Assembly: GCF_009455635.1 (NCBI RefSeq) | Contig: NZ_QPER01000002.1 | Coordinates: 3,534,001-3,598,000, forward strand | Origin: Paraburkholderia agricolaris | Lineage (GTDB): Bacteria > Pseudomonadota > Gammaproteobacteria > Burkholderiales > Burkholderiaceae | Length of the DNA: 64,000 bases | Direction: 5' to 3' | Part shown: positions 53,596-61,947 of the stretch, one piece after another | Position numbering within the stretch: the stretch's first letter is position 1 | Layout of the letters: each line of letters begins with the position of its first letter | Position numbers and translations under genes: made by a program | Notes under the pieces: model-generated | Told to the model about the DNA's origin: nothing | What the model saw: only the letters and a program-made list of their open reading frames with translations | The model's database searches: none

Positions 53596-54183
53596 ATGAC
53601 GACTCTCAAGCAAACGCCTTCGCAAACGGTTGGACCGTACTTCGCCTATGGTCTGTGCCCGCAGCAATATGATTTCGACTTCAAGAGCCTATTCACACCG
53701 GTTCTGGCCGACCGCGAAGCGGCCGGCGAGCACATCACGATCATCGGCCAGGTATTCGATGGCGACGGCCAGGTGATCGGCGATGCAATGCTGGAAATCT
53801 CACAGGTGGACGCGCAGGGCCACTACCCGGAATCACGCGAGGAAACGCTGAAAACGGGCTTCCGCGGTTTCGCCCGCGTCGGCACGGGTACCGATCCGCA
53901 GAAGCGCTTTGTCGTCGAAACGGTGAAACCCGGCCGCGCAAGCCCGAACGAAGCGCCGCATCTGAACGTGGTCGTGACAATGCGCGGCATGCTGTTGCAC
54001 ACCTTCACGCGTGTCTATTTCGAAGACGAAGCCGAGGCTAACGAACGGGATGCCGTGCTGGCAGCAGTTCCGGCGGACCGGCGCGGCACGTTGATCGCGC
54101 GGCGCGAACCGAATGCCGCCAACGTGTACCGGTTCGACATCCATATGCAGGGTGACAAGGAAACGGTGTTTTTCGACCTGTGA
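53596..54183 (+). CDS. pcaG: Protocatechuate 3,4-dioxygenase alpha subunit
   Basis: A 195-residue alpha subunit with the same fold as PcaH but without its iron ligands: QTPSQTVGPYFAYGLCP at the N-terminus and APHLNVVVTMRGMLLHTFTRVYFEDE, where the His pair is replaced (HLNVVV). This is the normal alpha/beta division. It starts three bases after the pcaH stop, so the two are co-expressed. A terminator follows at 54271. Confidence 0.97.
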   Translation: MTTLKQTPSQTVGPYFAYGLCPQQYDFDFKSLFTPVLADREAAGEHITIIGQVFDGDGQVIGDAMLEISQVDAQGHYPESREETLKTGFRGFARVGTGTDPQKRFVVETVKPGRASPNEAPHLNVVVTMRGMLLHTFTRVYFEDEAEANERDAVLAAVPADRRGTLIARREPNAANVYRFDIHMQGDKETVFFDL

Positions 54184-54270
54184 TGTGGATTTTCTATACT
54201 TTCATATAGCTTTCACATACACTGAGGATGATCCGTCTAGCGACTGGATCGCGAAACTCCGAGTAGTTAA

Positions 54271-54295
54271 GCCCGCCCCGCGCGGGCTTTTTTTT
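54271..54295 (+). terminator. Intrinsic terminator after pcaG
   Basis: GCCCGC-cccgc-GCGGGC followed by eight T, 88 bp after the pcaG stop. The T-run orientation serves the plus strand. Confidence 0.88.
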
Positions 54296-54299
54296 GCGC

Positions 54300-54563
54300 T
54301 CAGCAGCGGAAATGGTCGATGTTCTGTCCGGCGTAGATCGCGCGCGCGAGCCAGTCCGGTTTATCGCCATGGCCATCCCACGTATTACCGAAGGCGTCGC
54401 GATACATCACCGCGCGGACTGCTGCTTTGTCGGCCTCAATCGCTTCGGCAAGCGCTTCCATCGTTATGCCGTATTCGTCCATGCGGCGGCGGATCCACAC
54501 GATCAGGCGCTCACGCGCATTCCCGTCGAGGTCGAACAGCCGTTGTTCTTCTCGCTCTTTCAT
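54300..54563 (-). CDS. Small protein with an H-NS-like C-terminal DNA-binding motif
   Basis: An 87-residue protein. The first half is helical (REEQRLFDLDGNARERLIVWIRRRMDEYGITMEALAEAIEADKA). The second half carries an H-NS-type motif, YRDAFGNTWDGHGDKPDWL, aligning with the YRDxxGNTWSGRGRxPxWL loop of Burkholderia H-NS proteins, but with His and Asp where Arg are usual. Ends AIYAGQNIDHFRC. The long oligomerisation domain of H-NS is missing. The ATG at 54563 lacks a strong Shine-Dalgarno. Its mRNA would start downstream of a terminator at 54612-54633 on the same strand. Regulatory role is inference. Confidence 0.7.
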   Translation of the reverse strand: MKEREEQRLFDLDGNARERLIVWIRRRMDEYGITMEALAEAIEADKAAVRAVMYRDAFGNTWDGHGDKPDWLARAIYAGQNIDHFRC

Positions 54564-54600
54564 AACGTACCGGTTTCGCGGCTGATAGTGCGCGCGTTCG

Positions 54601-54810
54601 AAAAACAAAAAGCTTCGCTAAACAACGCGAAGCCTGTGGGTAAATCAGATGGGTTGGGTGCAAAGCGAACTCACGACGCCTCTCCCGATGCGTGACAATT
54701 CGCATCTGGAATCATGCCCAATAAATCCTGGATTTAGGGGAATTCGTCGGCAAGCGGCTCGAATCGCGCCCGGTCGGCCTTGGTGTTCCAAGGCTGCTTT
54801 AGCGTATGGA
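54601..54810 (-). ncRNA. Candidate structured small RNA with intrinsic terminator
   Basis: On the minus strand this 210-bp gap has, in order: extended -10 TGCTAGAAT (54816-54824); hairpin CCTTGG-aaca-CCAAGG (54778-54793); TAAATCC-a-GGATTTA (54722-54736); GATGCG-aattgtca-CGCATC (54687-54706); and GCTTCGC-gttgttta-GCGAAGC followed by TTTTTGTTTTT (54601-54633). No gene is convincing in it. A terminator here with no gene before it, preceded by several hairpins, suggests an RNA of about 200 nt. It may instead be the leader of another transcript. Confidence 0.45.
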
Positions 54811-55025
54811 AAGTGATTCTAGCATCCAATTTCCGCTGCTTGCAGCAAGTGATTGCTTACCTGTGACGAGGGGGGTTTTTGTCATTTCCGTTTGCGCCTG
54901 ACACAGGCCTGTTCCAATTCCTACGAGTTCTATTCACACCGGCCAAAGAACAAAACCCCACTCTCTCATGCTATGTTTCACGGATCCGACGGCCTCACAT
55001 TGCCGCCTCCAGGAGATACACAAAA

Positions 55026-55661
55026 ATGCCCGCTTCGACCGCCATCGCCACCATCCTCGCCGCGCTGCTGCTCGGCGCCATGAGCCCTGGACCGAGCTTT
55101 GTCATCGTTGCCCGTAATTCGATCGGACTCTCGCGTAGCGACGGCCTCGCGACAGCAGCGGGCATGGGCATCGGCGGCGTGTTCTTCAGCGCGATTGCCT
55201 TGCTCGGTCTGTACACCCTGCTCGCGACCGTAGAGTGGCTATATGTCGGCTTGAAAGTGGCCGGTGGCCTCTATCTGATCTACCTTGCGTCGAAGATCTG
55301 GCGCGGCGCCGCCAAACCGCTCGCATTCGATGCCGCGCAAGGCGCCAACACCAATGCGCGCAAATCTTTCTGGATTGGTTTGAGCACACAACTCAGCAAT
55401 CCGAAAACGGCGGTCTATTACGGCAGTATCTTCGCGGCCCTGCTTCCGCAACATCCGCCGCTGTGGTGCTACTTCGCCCTGCCCCCCGCGATCTTCGCCA
55501 TTGAAGCCGGCTGGTACACCGTGGTCGCGCTGTGCTTTTCGAGCAAGCGGCCGCGCGAAATGTATTTGCGGTGGAAGGCCTGGATCGATCGCGTCGCCGC
55601 GAGCGCAGTCGCCGCACTTGGATTACGCCTGATCCTGACAGCGCACAAAGTGGGTATCTGA
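55026..55661 (+). CDS. LysE/RhtB-family amino-acid exporter
   Basis: A 211-residue inner-membrane protein with six hydrophobic helices in the LysE/RhtB pattern: AALLLGAMSPGPSFVIVARNSIGLSRSDGLATAAGMGIGGVFFSAIALLGL and SFWIGLSTQLSNPKTAVYYGSIFAALLP. Exports an amino acid or a small amine; the substrate is unknown. The ATG at 55026 has CCAGGAG nine bases upstream; a longer in-frame start at 54879 is rejected. Single gene. The 292 bp after it belong to the leader of the cold-shock gene. Confidence 0.92.
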   Translation: MPASTAIATILAALLLGAMSPGPSFVIVARNSIGLSRSDGLATAAGMGIGGVFFSAIALLGLYTLLATVEWLYVGLKVAGGLYLIYLASKIWRGAAKPLAFDAAQGANTNARKSFWIGLSTQLSNPKTAVYYGSIFAALLPQHPPLWCYFALPPAIFAIEAGWYTVVALCFSSKRPREMYLRWKAWIDRVAASAVAALGLRLILTAHKVGI

Positions 55662-55953
55662 AACGGCAAGGCTGCTCGAATGGCTTGCCGTGCGTTACGA
55701 GCCGGCAAGCCAGTAACGGGGCCGCATCGTCGCAAGCCGAACACAGGCAAGCCACGTTCATAACAAAACAGTTACAAGATAAGTATTGACGCCGGCATGC
55801 CCCGGCGGTTACTGTGACGTCCGAAGTTCAAGAAGTTCGATTGCTGTTCATCAATGTCTCGCTCCTCAGCGGTATTCGTTGTCCTCTCCCTCCTTGATGC
55901 TTCACGCGCTCCTCAACCGAGCAAATTTTTCTATTTTTACTCAAGGATTCCTC

Positions 55954-56157
55954 ATGGATACCGGTACCGTTAAGTGGTTCAACGACAGCAAAGGCTTTGG
56001 CTTCATCACCCCGGACAAGGGCGGCGACGACCTGTTCGCGCACTTCTCCGAAATCAGCGGCGACGGCTTCAAGACGCTGGCTGAGAATCAGAAGGTGAGC
56101 TTCGAAACGAAGCAAGGCCCGAAGGGTCTGCAAGCGGCTAACATCAAGCCGCTGTAA
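55954..56157 (+). CDS. Cold-shock-domain protein (CspA family)
   Basis: A 67-residue nucleic-acid-binding protein, nearly the whole length being the cold-shock domain: [31 protein letters not shown] (RNP1 KGFGFI, RNP2 LFAHF) and [27 protein letters not shown]. It binds single-stranded RNA/DNA. AAGGA lies six bases before the ATG. The long leader (up to 290 nt, starting after lysE) is typical of csp genes, whose mRNA leaders regulate translation by temperature; no sequence motif for that is claimed. Confidence 0.95.
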   Translation: MDTGTVKWFNDSKGFGFITPDKGGDDLFAHFSEISGDGFKTLAENQKVSFETKQGPKGLQAANIKPL

Positions 56158-56445
56158 GTTTGAAGGGCTCGGTGTCCGGCAACGGACATCGGGCTGCAGC
56201 GACATCCTCGCGGAGCTTTGTCTCCCACAGTTGGCGCGATCGCTTTTAGCTGCATGTGTGTTGAGCAGCTAGCCTAAGCGCCAAACGCCTCGTTGCACCT
56301 CATTCTCCCCTCTGGCTTCAACGCCCTTTTTAGCTTTCCGACTGCGTTTGGATTCGGCTCGCAATGGCTTGAATCGGCTCGTCCGCGTGACCCGTACAAA
56401 CGGCTCGCACGGCAGGCGCGCACTCGAACATTATTAAAATATAAA

Positions 56446-56670
56446 ATGCAAAACAAACATATTCATCATTACAACGGCTATGCCGTCAAACCCTCGGCGC
56501 ATCGTTTGCCCGACGGTAGCTTTTCATCCAACCTGTTGCTCGAACGCGCTGACAGCGCACGTACCGAAGGGCGCTACCAGTTCTATTCGCTCGATTACTT
56601 CCCGAACGAAGAACAGGCACTGCAGCACTCGGCACGCTGGGCACGCCGCTGGGTCGACACGCGCGGTTAA
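56446..56670 (+). CDS. Small hypothetical protein
   Basis: A 74-residue soluble protein, MQNKHIHHYNGYAVKPSAHR and then LPDGSFSSNLLLERADSARTEGRYQFYSLDYFPNEEQALQHSARWARRWVDTRG. This pattern (strand-rich start, then a helical GRYQFYSLDYF...EEQALQHS...WVD ending) matches a small protein common in Burkholderia genomes without a named function. The ATG at 56446 follows an AT-rich stretch but no strong ribosome site. The upstream 288 bp (56158-56445) hold no other gene. Convergent with the acyl-CoA synthetase. Confidence 0.72.
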   Translation: MQNKHIHHYNGYAVKPSAHRLPDGSFSSNLLLERADSARTEGRYQFYSLDYFPNEEQALQHSARWARRWVDTRG

Positions 56671-56769
56671 GCGCTTGTCGAACCTGATGCGCGCGGGACC
56701 CCGCGCTTGCATCGTTCCACAACACTTAGCGCGCCATTCGGCGCGCTAGACCAGACTAGCGTGCGCGAT

Positions 56770-58401
56770 CTATCCGGTTTGTTCCGCCTTGATCCGCGCG
56801 CGCAGTTCGAACTTCTGAATTTTTCCCGTCGACGTCTTCGGCAATTCGCCGAAGCGCACCGCTTTGGGCAGCTTGTATCCCGCAAGAAACAGCCGGCAGT
56901 GCGCGATGATCTCCTCTGCGCTCACTTGAGCACCCTCCTTGAGCTCGACGAAGGCGCAGGGTACCTCGCCCCACTTCGGATCGGCCATCGCCACCACGGC
57001 GGCAACCGAGACCGCAGGATGACGGTACAGCGTGTCTTCGACCTCGATGCTCGAGATGTTCTCGCCGCCGGAAATGATGATGTCCTTGCTGCGATCGCGG
57101 ATGCGGATATAGCCGTCAGGCATCCGCACGCCGAGATCCCCGGTGTGGAACCAGCCGCCATGGAAGGACGCTTGCGTAGCGCGCTCGTTCTTCAAATACC
57201 CTTTCATGCAGATGTTGCCGCGGAACATGATCTCACCGAGCGTTTCGCCGTCGTCAGGCACGGGCGCGAGCGTATCCGGGTCGAGCACCGTGACGGCTGC
57301 CTGCAAGTGGTAGCGCACGCCTTGACGCGCGTTCATTTCGGCACGCGCGTTGTCGTCGAGCGTTTCCCATTCCTCCTGTTTCGCACAGACCGCGGCCGGG
57401 CCGTAGGTCTCGGTAAGTCCGTACACGTGGGTCAGATCGAAACCGATTTCCTTCATCTTGGCGATCACCGCCGGCGCGGGCGCCGCGCCGGCCACCATCG
57501 TCGATACGCGATGCGTGATGCCTTCACGCCATTCGGCGGGCGCATTCGCAAGCGCGCTTTGCACGATCGGCGCGCCGCAATAATGTGTGATGCCTTCGCG
57601 GCGAATCAGTTCGAACACCGTCTTTGCGTCGAATTTGCGTAGACAGACGTTGACGCCGGCACGCGCGGCGACAGTCCACGGAAAACACCAGCCGTTGCAG
57701 TGAAAGAGCGGCAAGGTCCACAGATAAACCGCATGCTTAGGCATATCCCATTCGAGGATATTGCTGAGCGCGTTCAGATAAGCACCGCGATGGTGGTAGA
57801 CCACGCCCTTCGGGTCGCCGGTCGTGCCCGAAGTGTAGTTCAGCGCGATCGCGTCCCATTCGTCAGCGGGCAGGGTCCATGCGAACTCCGGGTCGCCGCT
57901 TTGCAGGAACGCTTCATAGTCGGTTGCGCGGATGAACTTGTCCGCGTCGGCGGGCATCGCATCGGCCACGCTAATCACGCGCAACTCCGGGAACTCGAGC
58001 GCCGCGCGATGCGCGAATTCGCTGTACTCCGTATCGACGATCAGCGCCTTCGCCTCGCCATGGCGCAGCATGAACAATAGCGACGACACGTCGAGCCGCG
58101 TATTCAGCGTATTGAGCACGGCCCCGGCCATCGGCACGCCGAAATGCGCTTCTATCATCGGAGGAATATTGGGCAGCAAGGCGGCAACCGTGTCGCCGCG
58201 CTCGATCCCGGCCTGCCGCAACGCGCTGGCGAGGCGCCGCGTACGCTGGTAGGTTTCGCGCCAGTTTCGGCGAATCTCCCCATGGACGACCGCCAGCCGC
58301 TCACCGTAGACTTCCGCTGCGCGCACGATGAAATCGATGGGCGTTAGCGGGACGTAATTGGCCTCGCGCCGCTGGAGGCCGTCTTCAAACATGTGCTTCA
58401 T
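56770..58401 (-). CDS. Acyl-CoA synthetase (AMP-forming), DmdB/medium-chain type
   Basis: A 543-residue ANL-superfamily ligase. Motifs: the ATP loop YTSGTTGDPKGVVYHH; adenylation AGAAPAPAVIAKM and YGLTETYGPA; hinge GWFHTGDLGVRMPDGYIRIRDRSKD; and the C-terminal lysine in LPKTSTGKIQKFELR. The pattern, with EWDMPKHAVYLWTLPLFHCNGWCFPW, resembles 3-methylmercaptopropionyl-CoA ligase (DmdB) and related medium-chain acyl-CoA synthetases. AGGAG seven bases before the ATG at 58401. Divergent from a Crp/Fnr regulator, with a palindrome between. Confidence 0.93.
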   Translation of the reverse strand: MKHMFEDGLQRREANYVPLTPIDFIVRAAEVYGERLAVVHGEIRRNWRETYQRTRRLASALRQAGIERGDTVAALLPNIPPMIEAHFGVPMAGAVLNTLNTRLDVSSLLFMLRHGEAKALIVDTEYSEFAHRAALEFPELRVISVADAMPADADKFIRATDYEAFLQSGDPEFAWTLPADEWDAIALNYTSGTTGDPKGVVYHHRGAYLNALSNILEWDMPKHAVYLWTLPLFHCNGWCFPWTVAARAGVNVCLRKFDAKTVFELIRREGITHYCGAPIVQSALANAPAEWREGITHRVSTMVAGAAPAPAVIAKMKEIGFDLTHVYGLTETYGPAAVCAKQEEWETLDDNARAEMNARQGVRYHLQAAVTVLDPDTLAPVPDDGETLGEIMFRGNICMKGYLKNERATQASFHGGWFHTGDLGVRMPDGYIRIRDRSKDIIISGGENISSIEVEDTLYRHPAVSVAAVVAMADPKWGEVPCAFVELKEGAQVSAEEIIAHCRLFLAGYKLPKAVRFGELPKTSTGKIQKFELRARIKAEQTG

Positions 58402-58490
58402 CGCTTTGTCTCCTGAGACGCTGGCCGCGCCGTCAATTTTTCTGCTTGATGGACTAGCGAACTAGCCTAACAACTGTCATGGTGAACTGT

Positions 58491-58508
58491 CTGTCATTCA
58501 AATGACAG
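58491..58508. promoter_or_regulatory. Palindrome between acyl-CoA synthetase and Crp/Fnr genes, candidate operator
   Basis: CTGTCATT-CA-AATGACAG is a perfect 8-bp-arm inverted repeat 59 bp from the regulator start. It does not match the TGTGA or TTGAT core of CRP/FNR but has the same dyad layout, so it is a good candidate for the site of the neighbouring regulator. A further CTGTCAT half-site is at 58473. Confidence 0.5.
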
Positions 58509-58567
58509 AGTGGCGCGCCCTGGCTCCACCCAACCGGTTTCACCCACCTACGCCCCGCTAGCCGCCT

Positions 58568-59314
58568 ATGGATGACGCCCCGTTCCCCGCTCTCGCAGAC
58601 GTCCCCTCGCATCGGCCTGAACGGGTCCCGCGCGCCGACCTGCCGCAATTGTTCGGCACCTGCGCCTGGTTCCGGGCGCTCGCCGTCGAGCATCAGGCCA
58701 TGATTCTTGCCAGCGCCTACGCGGAGCGCCTCGAGGGAGGCGCATGGATCGCGCGCCGCCAGGAGCCGTCGGACTACTGGATCGGGGTCTATTCCGGCCT
58801 CATCAAACTCGCCATCTACAACGCCTCGGGACGCAGTTGCACGCTCTCCGGCGTGCCGCCCGGCGGCTGGTTCGGCGAAGGCAGCGTGATCAAGCGCGAA
58901 TTGCGCAAGTACGACGTGGCCACCATCCAGCCTTCGCTCGTGATGTTCGTGCCGTCGGAGACGTTCCATGCGCTGCTGGAATCGAGCCTGCCGTTTACCG
59001 GCTTCGTGATCCGGCAGTTGAATAACCGCATGGGCGAATTCATCGCGACGATCCAGAATAGCCGCCTACTCGACGTCGACGCACGTGTCGCCCAGTCGCT
59101 CGCACAGTTGTTCAATCCCGATCTCTATCCCGACACCGGGCGCACGCTGGCCATTTCACAGGAAGAGCTCGGCCTGCTGGCCGGCGTATCGCGGCAACGG
59201 ATCAACCAGGCACTGCAAAACCTCGAAAGGCTGCAGATTGTGCGCCTCTCGTACAACCAGATCGACGTGCTTGATCTTGAACGCCTAGGGGCGTTTGGTC
59301 AGGAACAGATCTAG
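58568..59314 (+). CDS. Crp/Fnr-family transcriptional regulator
   Basis: A 248-residue regulator with an N-terminal cyclic-nucleotide-binding-like beta-barrel (IARRQEPSDYWIGVYSGLIKLAIYNASGRSCTLSGVPPGGWFGEGSVIKRELRKYDVATIQPSLVMFVPSETFHALL) and a C-terminal HTH (LAISQEELGLLAGVSRQRINQALQNLERLQIVRLSYNQIDVLDLERL). There are no FNR-type cysteines at the N-terminus, so an iron-sulfur oxygen sensor is unlikely. Divergent from the acyl-CoA synthetase; likely regulates it through the palindrome at 58491. Confidence 0.93.
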   Translation: MDDAPFPALADVPSHRPERVPRADLPQLFGTCAWFRALAVEHQAMILASAYAERLEGGAWIARRQEPSDYWIGVYSGLIKLAIYNASGRSCTLSGVPPGGWFGEGSVIKRELRKYDVATIQPSLVMFVPSETFHALLESSLPFTGFVIRQLNNRMGEFIATIQNSRLLDVDARVAQSLAQLFNPDLYPDTGRTLAISQEELGLLAGVSRQRINQALQNLERLQIVRLSYNQIDVLDLERLGAFGQEQI

Positions 59315-59467
59315 GTCCGGACACGCGCGAGCGCCGGCCCTTGATTTCCCCGCATTTTCTACGGGTTTGACTTCACTTTCCCCGATTTTCCCCAGTATTT
59401 CCCCGCTTTTCATCGGCCGCATCAGAGCGGACGCTCGCGTTCCAGCGCGCAATTTCGGATGCCGCAA

Positions 59468-59494
59468 TAAAGAATCCGTAGCGATGGCCGTTAT
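59468..59494 (+). promoter_or_regulatory. Candidate FliA (sigma-28) promoter of the chemoreceptor gene
   Basis: TAAAGAAT-N11-GCCGTTAT matches 6 of 8 bases in each half of the sigma-28 consensus TAAAGTTT-N11-GCCGATAA, with exact spacing. It lies 67 bp before the chemoreceptor start. FliA control is typical for chemotaxis receptors. Confidence 0.6.
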
Positions 59495-59560
59495 GCCGAC
59501 TATGCAACGCAGATTGCAGCCTCTCCCTATTCCGAGTTCAACGCATGGTCAAAGCCGATA

Positions 59561-61120
59561 ATGAACCGCCTGACACTGAAACAGAAATTATGGGTGCCGA
59601 TACTGCTTTGCTGGGCGGCGCTCCTGATCGTTACCGTCGTGAACGCGTTCGATGCGCGCAACGCCCAGATGGACGCACGGCGTGCGGACCTGGCCGACGT
59701 CACCGACATGGCGGTATCGATCGTCGCTGACTACGCGAAGCTAGCCGACGCGGGCAAGCTCCCGGTCGATGAAGCCAAACAGCAGGCCATCGCCCGCATC
59801 AATGCACAGCGTTATGGCACATCGGGCTACGTGACGATCGTGCGCAGCGATTCGGTCATGGTCGCTCATCCCATGAGCCCAAAGCTGAATGGCAAGGATA
59901 TGAGCGGCTTCCGCGACGCCAAAGGCAACGCGTTGTACCACGACATCGCGCAGGCAGGCGGCTCGACGGGCGGTGCAGGCTATCTGCGCTACTGGTGGCC
60001 GAAACCCGGTGAAACGGCGCCGAGCGAAAAGATCGGCTATGTGAAGCGTTTCACCCCGTGGAGCTGGGACTTTATCGCCGGCGCCTATATGGACGACATC
60101 CAGGCCCAGTTCTACGCCACCCTCGCGCGCTCGGCCGGCATGCTGGTGCTGCTCGGTGTGGTGGTGTCGTTCGTGGCCTCGCGCGTGGTGCGCAACGTGT
60201 CGCGCTCAATCGGCGGAGAACCTTCCACGGCGGCGACGATTGCCATGCAGATCGCACGCGGCGATCTCGCCACGCACATCGACCTGCGCCATGACGACGC
60301 GTCGAGCCTGCTGTTCTCGCTGCGCGAGATGCGCAATCAACTGGCTGCCACCATCGCGCGGATCAAGACCTCCGCCGAGACGATCACGATCGCTTCGAAG
60401 GAGATCGCCGCAGGCAATCTGGATCTGTCGAGCCGTACCGAAGAACAGGCCGCTTCGTTACAGCAAACCGCCGCGAGCATGGACGAGCTCACCAAGACCG
60501 TCACGCAGAACGCCGACAATGCAGCAACCGCGTCGGAACTCGCGACGGATGCATCGAATATTGCCGCGCGGGGCGGCCAGGTCGTCAACGACGTGGTCGA
60601 GAAAATGGCCGGCATCACCGATAGTTCACGCAAGATCGGCGAGATCATCAGCGTGATCGAAGGCATCGCGTTCCAGACCAACATCCTGGCGCTAAACGCT
60701 GCGGTAGAAGCGGCGCGCGCCGGCGAAGAAGGCCGTGGCTTCGCGGTCGTCGCGGGCGAAGTGCGCAATCTCGCGCAACGCAGCGCCACAGCGGCCAAGG
60801 AGATCAAGGTGCTGATCCATCAGTCCGTCGCGCAGGTCGGCGAGGGCTCGACGCTGGCAGGCAAGGCCGGCAGCACGATCGGCGAAGTAGTCGACGCCGT
60901 GCGCCGCGTCACCGCGATCATGAACGAGATTTCGGCGGCCTCGAAAGAGCAAAGCTCGGGTATCGGTGAAGTCAATCTCGCGATCCGCCAGATGGACGAC
61001 GTCACGCAGCGCAATGCCGCGCTAGTCGAGCAGGCCGCGGCCGCGGCGGGGTCGCTCGATGAGCAGACCGAACGTCTGCGAAATGCAGTTGCTGTGTTCA
61101 AGGTCGAACAGCAGGCGTGA
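59561..61120 (+). CDS. Methyl-accepting chemotaxis protein with single Cache domain
   Basis: A 519-residue receptor: TM1 (about residues 10-30), a periplasmic sCache_2 sensor (about 35-185: [60 protein letters not shown]), TM2 (about 190-210), HAMP, then the signalling domain with the conserved hairpin ([50 protein letters not shown]). It lacks the C-terminal NWETF-type pentapeptide, so adaptation enzymes do not dock there. sCache_2 domains usually bind small carboxylates. A FliA-type promoter lies just upstream. Followed by a bidirectional terminator. Confidence 0.95.
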   Translation: MNRLTLKQKLWVPILLCWAALLIVTVVNAFDARNAQMDARRADLADVTDMAVSIVADYAKLADAGKLPVDEAKQQAIARINAQRYGTSGYVTIVRSDSVMVAHPMSPKLNGKDMSGFRDAKGNALYHDIAQAGGSTGGAGYLRYWWPKPGETAPSEKIGYVKRFTPWSWDFIAGAYMDDIQAQFYATLARSAGMLVLLGVVVSFVASRVVRNVSRSIGGEPSTAATIAMQIARGDLATHIDLRHDDASSLLFSLREMRNQLAATIARIKTSAETITIASKEIAAGNLDLSSRTEEQAASLQQTAASMDELTKTVTQNADNAATASELATDASNIAARGGQVVNDVVEKMAGITDSSRKIGEIISVIEGIAFQTNILALNAAVEAARAGEEGRGFAVVAGEVRNLAQRSATAAKEIKVLIHQSVAQVGEGSTLAGKAGSTIGEVVDAVRRVTAIMNEISAASKEQSSGIGEVNLAIRQMDDVTQRNAALVEQAAAAAGSLDEQTERLRNAVAVFKVEQQA

Positions 61121-61170
61121 TTGAGCGGCGTGCTATGCAGTCGCCCGGCATAGCTCGTCAACGCTGCCGA

Positions 61171-61210
61171 TAAAAAAGCCGTTACCCGCCAGGCGGATAA
61201 CGGCTTTTTC
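61171..61210. terminator. Bidirectional intrinsic terminator after the chemoreceptor gene
   Basis: AAAAAA-GCCGTTA-cccgccaggcgga-TAACGGC-TTTTT (stem arms 61178-61184 and 61198-61204, with inner CCGCC/GGCGG). A-run on one side and T-run on the other let it serve both the chemoreceptor and the opposing transposase-domain gene. Confidence 0.88.
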
Positions 61211-61241
61211 CATTTTGCAGACGGAACCCGCGTAGACACTG

Positions 61242-61595
61242 CTACGCAGCGCGCGGGTCGCTCCGGCGCGTGACAGGCCGCGCCAGCATCGCATCATCGT
61301 CGAATAGCGCAAACGCGATGTTCGACAGCACACCTGAATTCTTCCAGCGCAGATAGTAGCGATGCGCGGTCTGATACGGCGCATACCGGTCGGGCATCGC
61401 GTGCCACGGCTTGCCCGTGTGCAACACCCACAGCACGCTATTCACCACGCAACGGATGTCGATGCTGGGACGGCCACGCCGAGGCCCGAGGTCTTTCATT
61501 TCAGGCAGGAGCGGCACGATGCGATGCCATTGCTCGTCGGTGAGATCCTGAACGGCCGGTGAGCGGGCCGGCAGGTTTGAAGGGGGAGTATCCAT
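61242..61595 (-). CDS. IS5-family transposase-type domain protein (DUF4096)
   Basis: A 117-residue protein covering only the N-terminal DUF4096 domain of IS5-type transposases: LTDEQWHRIVPLLPEMKDLGPRRGRPSIDIRCVVNSVLWVLHTGKPWHAMPDRYAPYQTAHRYYLRWKNSG. The DDE catalytic part is missing, and the C-terminus reads VLSNIAFALFDDDAMLARPVTRRSDPRAA. No terminal inverted repeats are visible, so it is a lone domain or an old fragment rather than an IS element. No Shine-Dalgarno. Burkholderia genomes carry many such stand-alone genes. The 352 bp to the right contain no other gene. Confidence 0.75.
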   Translation of the reverse strand: MDTPPSNLPARSPAVQDLTDEQWHRIVPLLPEMKDLGPRRGRPSIDIRCVVNSVLWVLHTGKPWHAMPDRYAPYQTAHRYYLRWKNSGVLSNIAFALFDDDAMLARPVTRRSDPRAA

Positions 61596-61892
61596 GCAGT
61601 AAGAACGCGCACCCGCAGCGCAAATGCCAGCGCCGCCGCGAAAATGGTGTCTATAAATTGATCATTTTTCAGACTACCCCAAGCACGCCCTCAGGAAAGT
61701 CAATTATTGTCAGGCTCGTGTGTGCAATTGTCAGAAATCGCAATACGTTGGTCGCGCTGGTTGAATACGCCAGGTCTGCGCACGATTTCCCAGGTACCGC
61801 ACGGTGCGGCAAGATTCAGCAGGACACGCCACGGCATCCGGCATTCGCGCCGGGCGCCGGGCGCCGACCATGCATGCAAATGGCGCGCCCAT

Positions 61893-61923
61893 AAAAAAAG
61901 GTGCCGCGAACGGCACCTTTTTT
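61893..61923. terminator. Bidirectional intrinsic terminator after the porin gene
   Basis: AAAAAAA-GGTGCCG-cgaa-CGGCACC-TTTTTT (arms 61900-61906 and 61911-61917), 25 bp beyond the porin stop. It ends the porin mRNA and possibly also transcription from the left. Confidence 0.92.
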
Positions 61924-61947
61924 ACAACAACCAGCTTCTGCTGAAGC

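Noticed and set aside
59543..59561. Second sigma-28 -10 element (GCCGATAA at 59554)
   Set aside because: It overlaps the start codon and has no -35 element at the right distance.
61242..61595. Complete insertion sequence
   Set aside because: Only the N-terminal transposase domain is present and no terminal inverted repeats or target duplications are visible.
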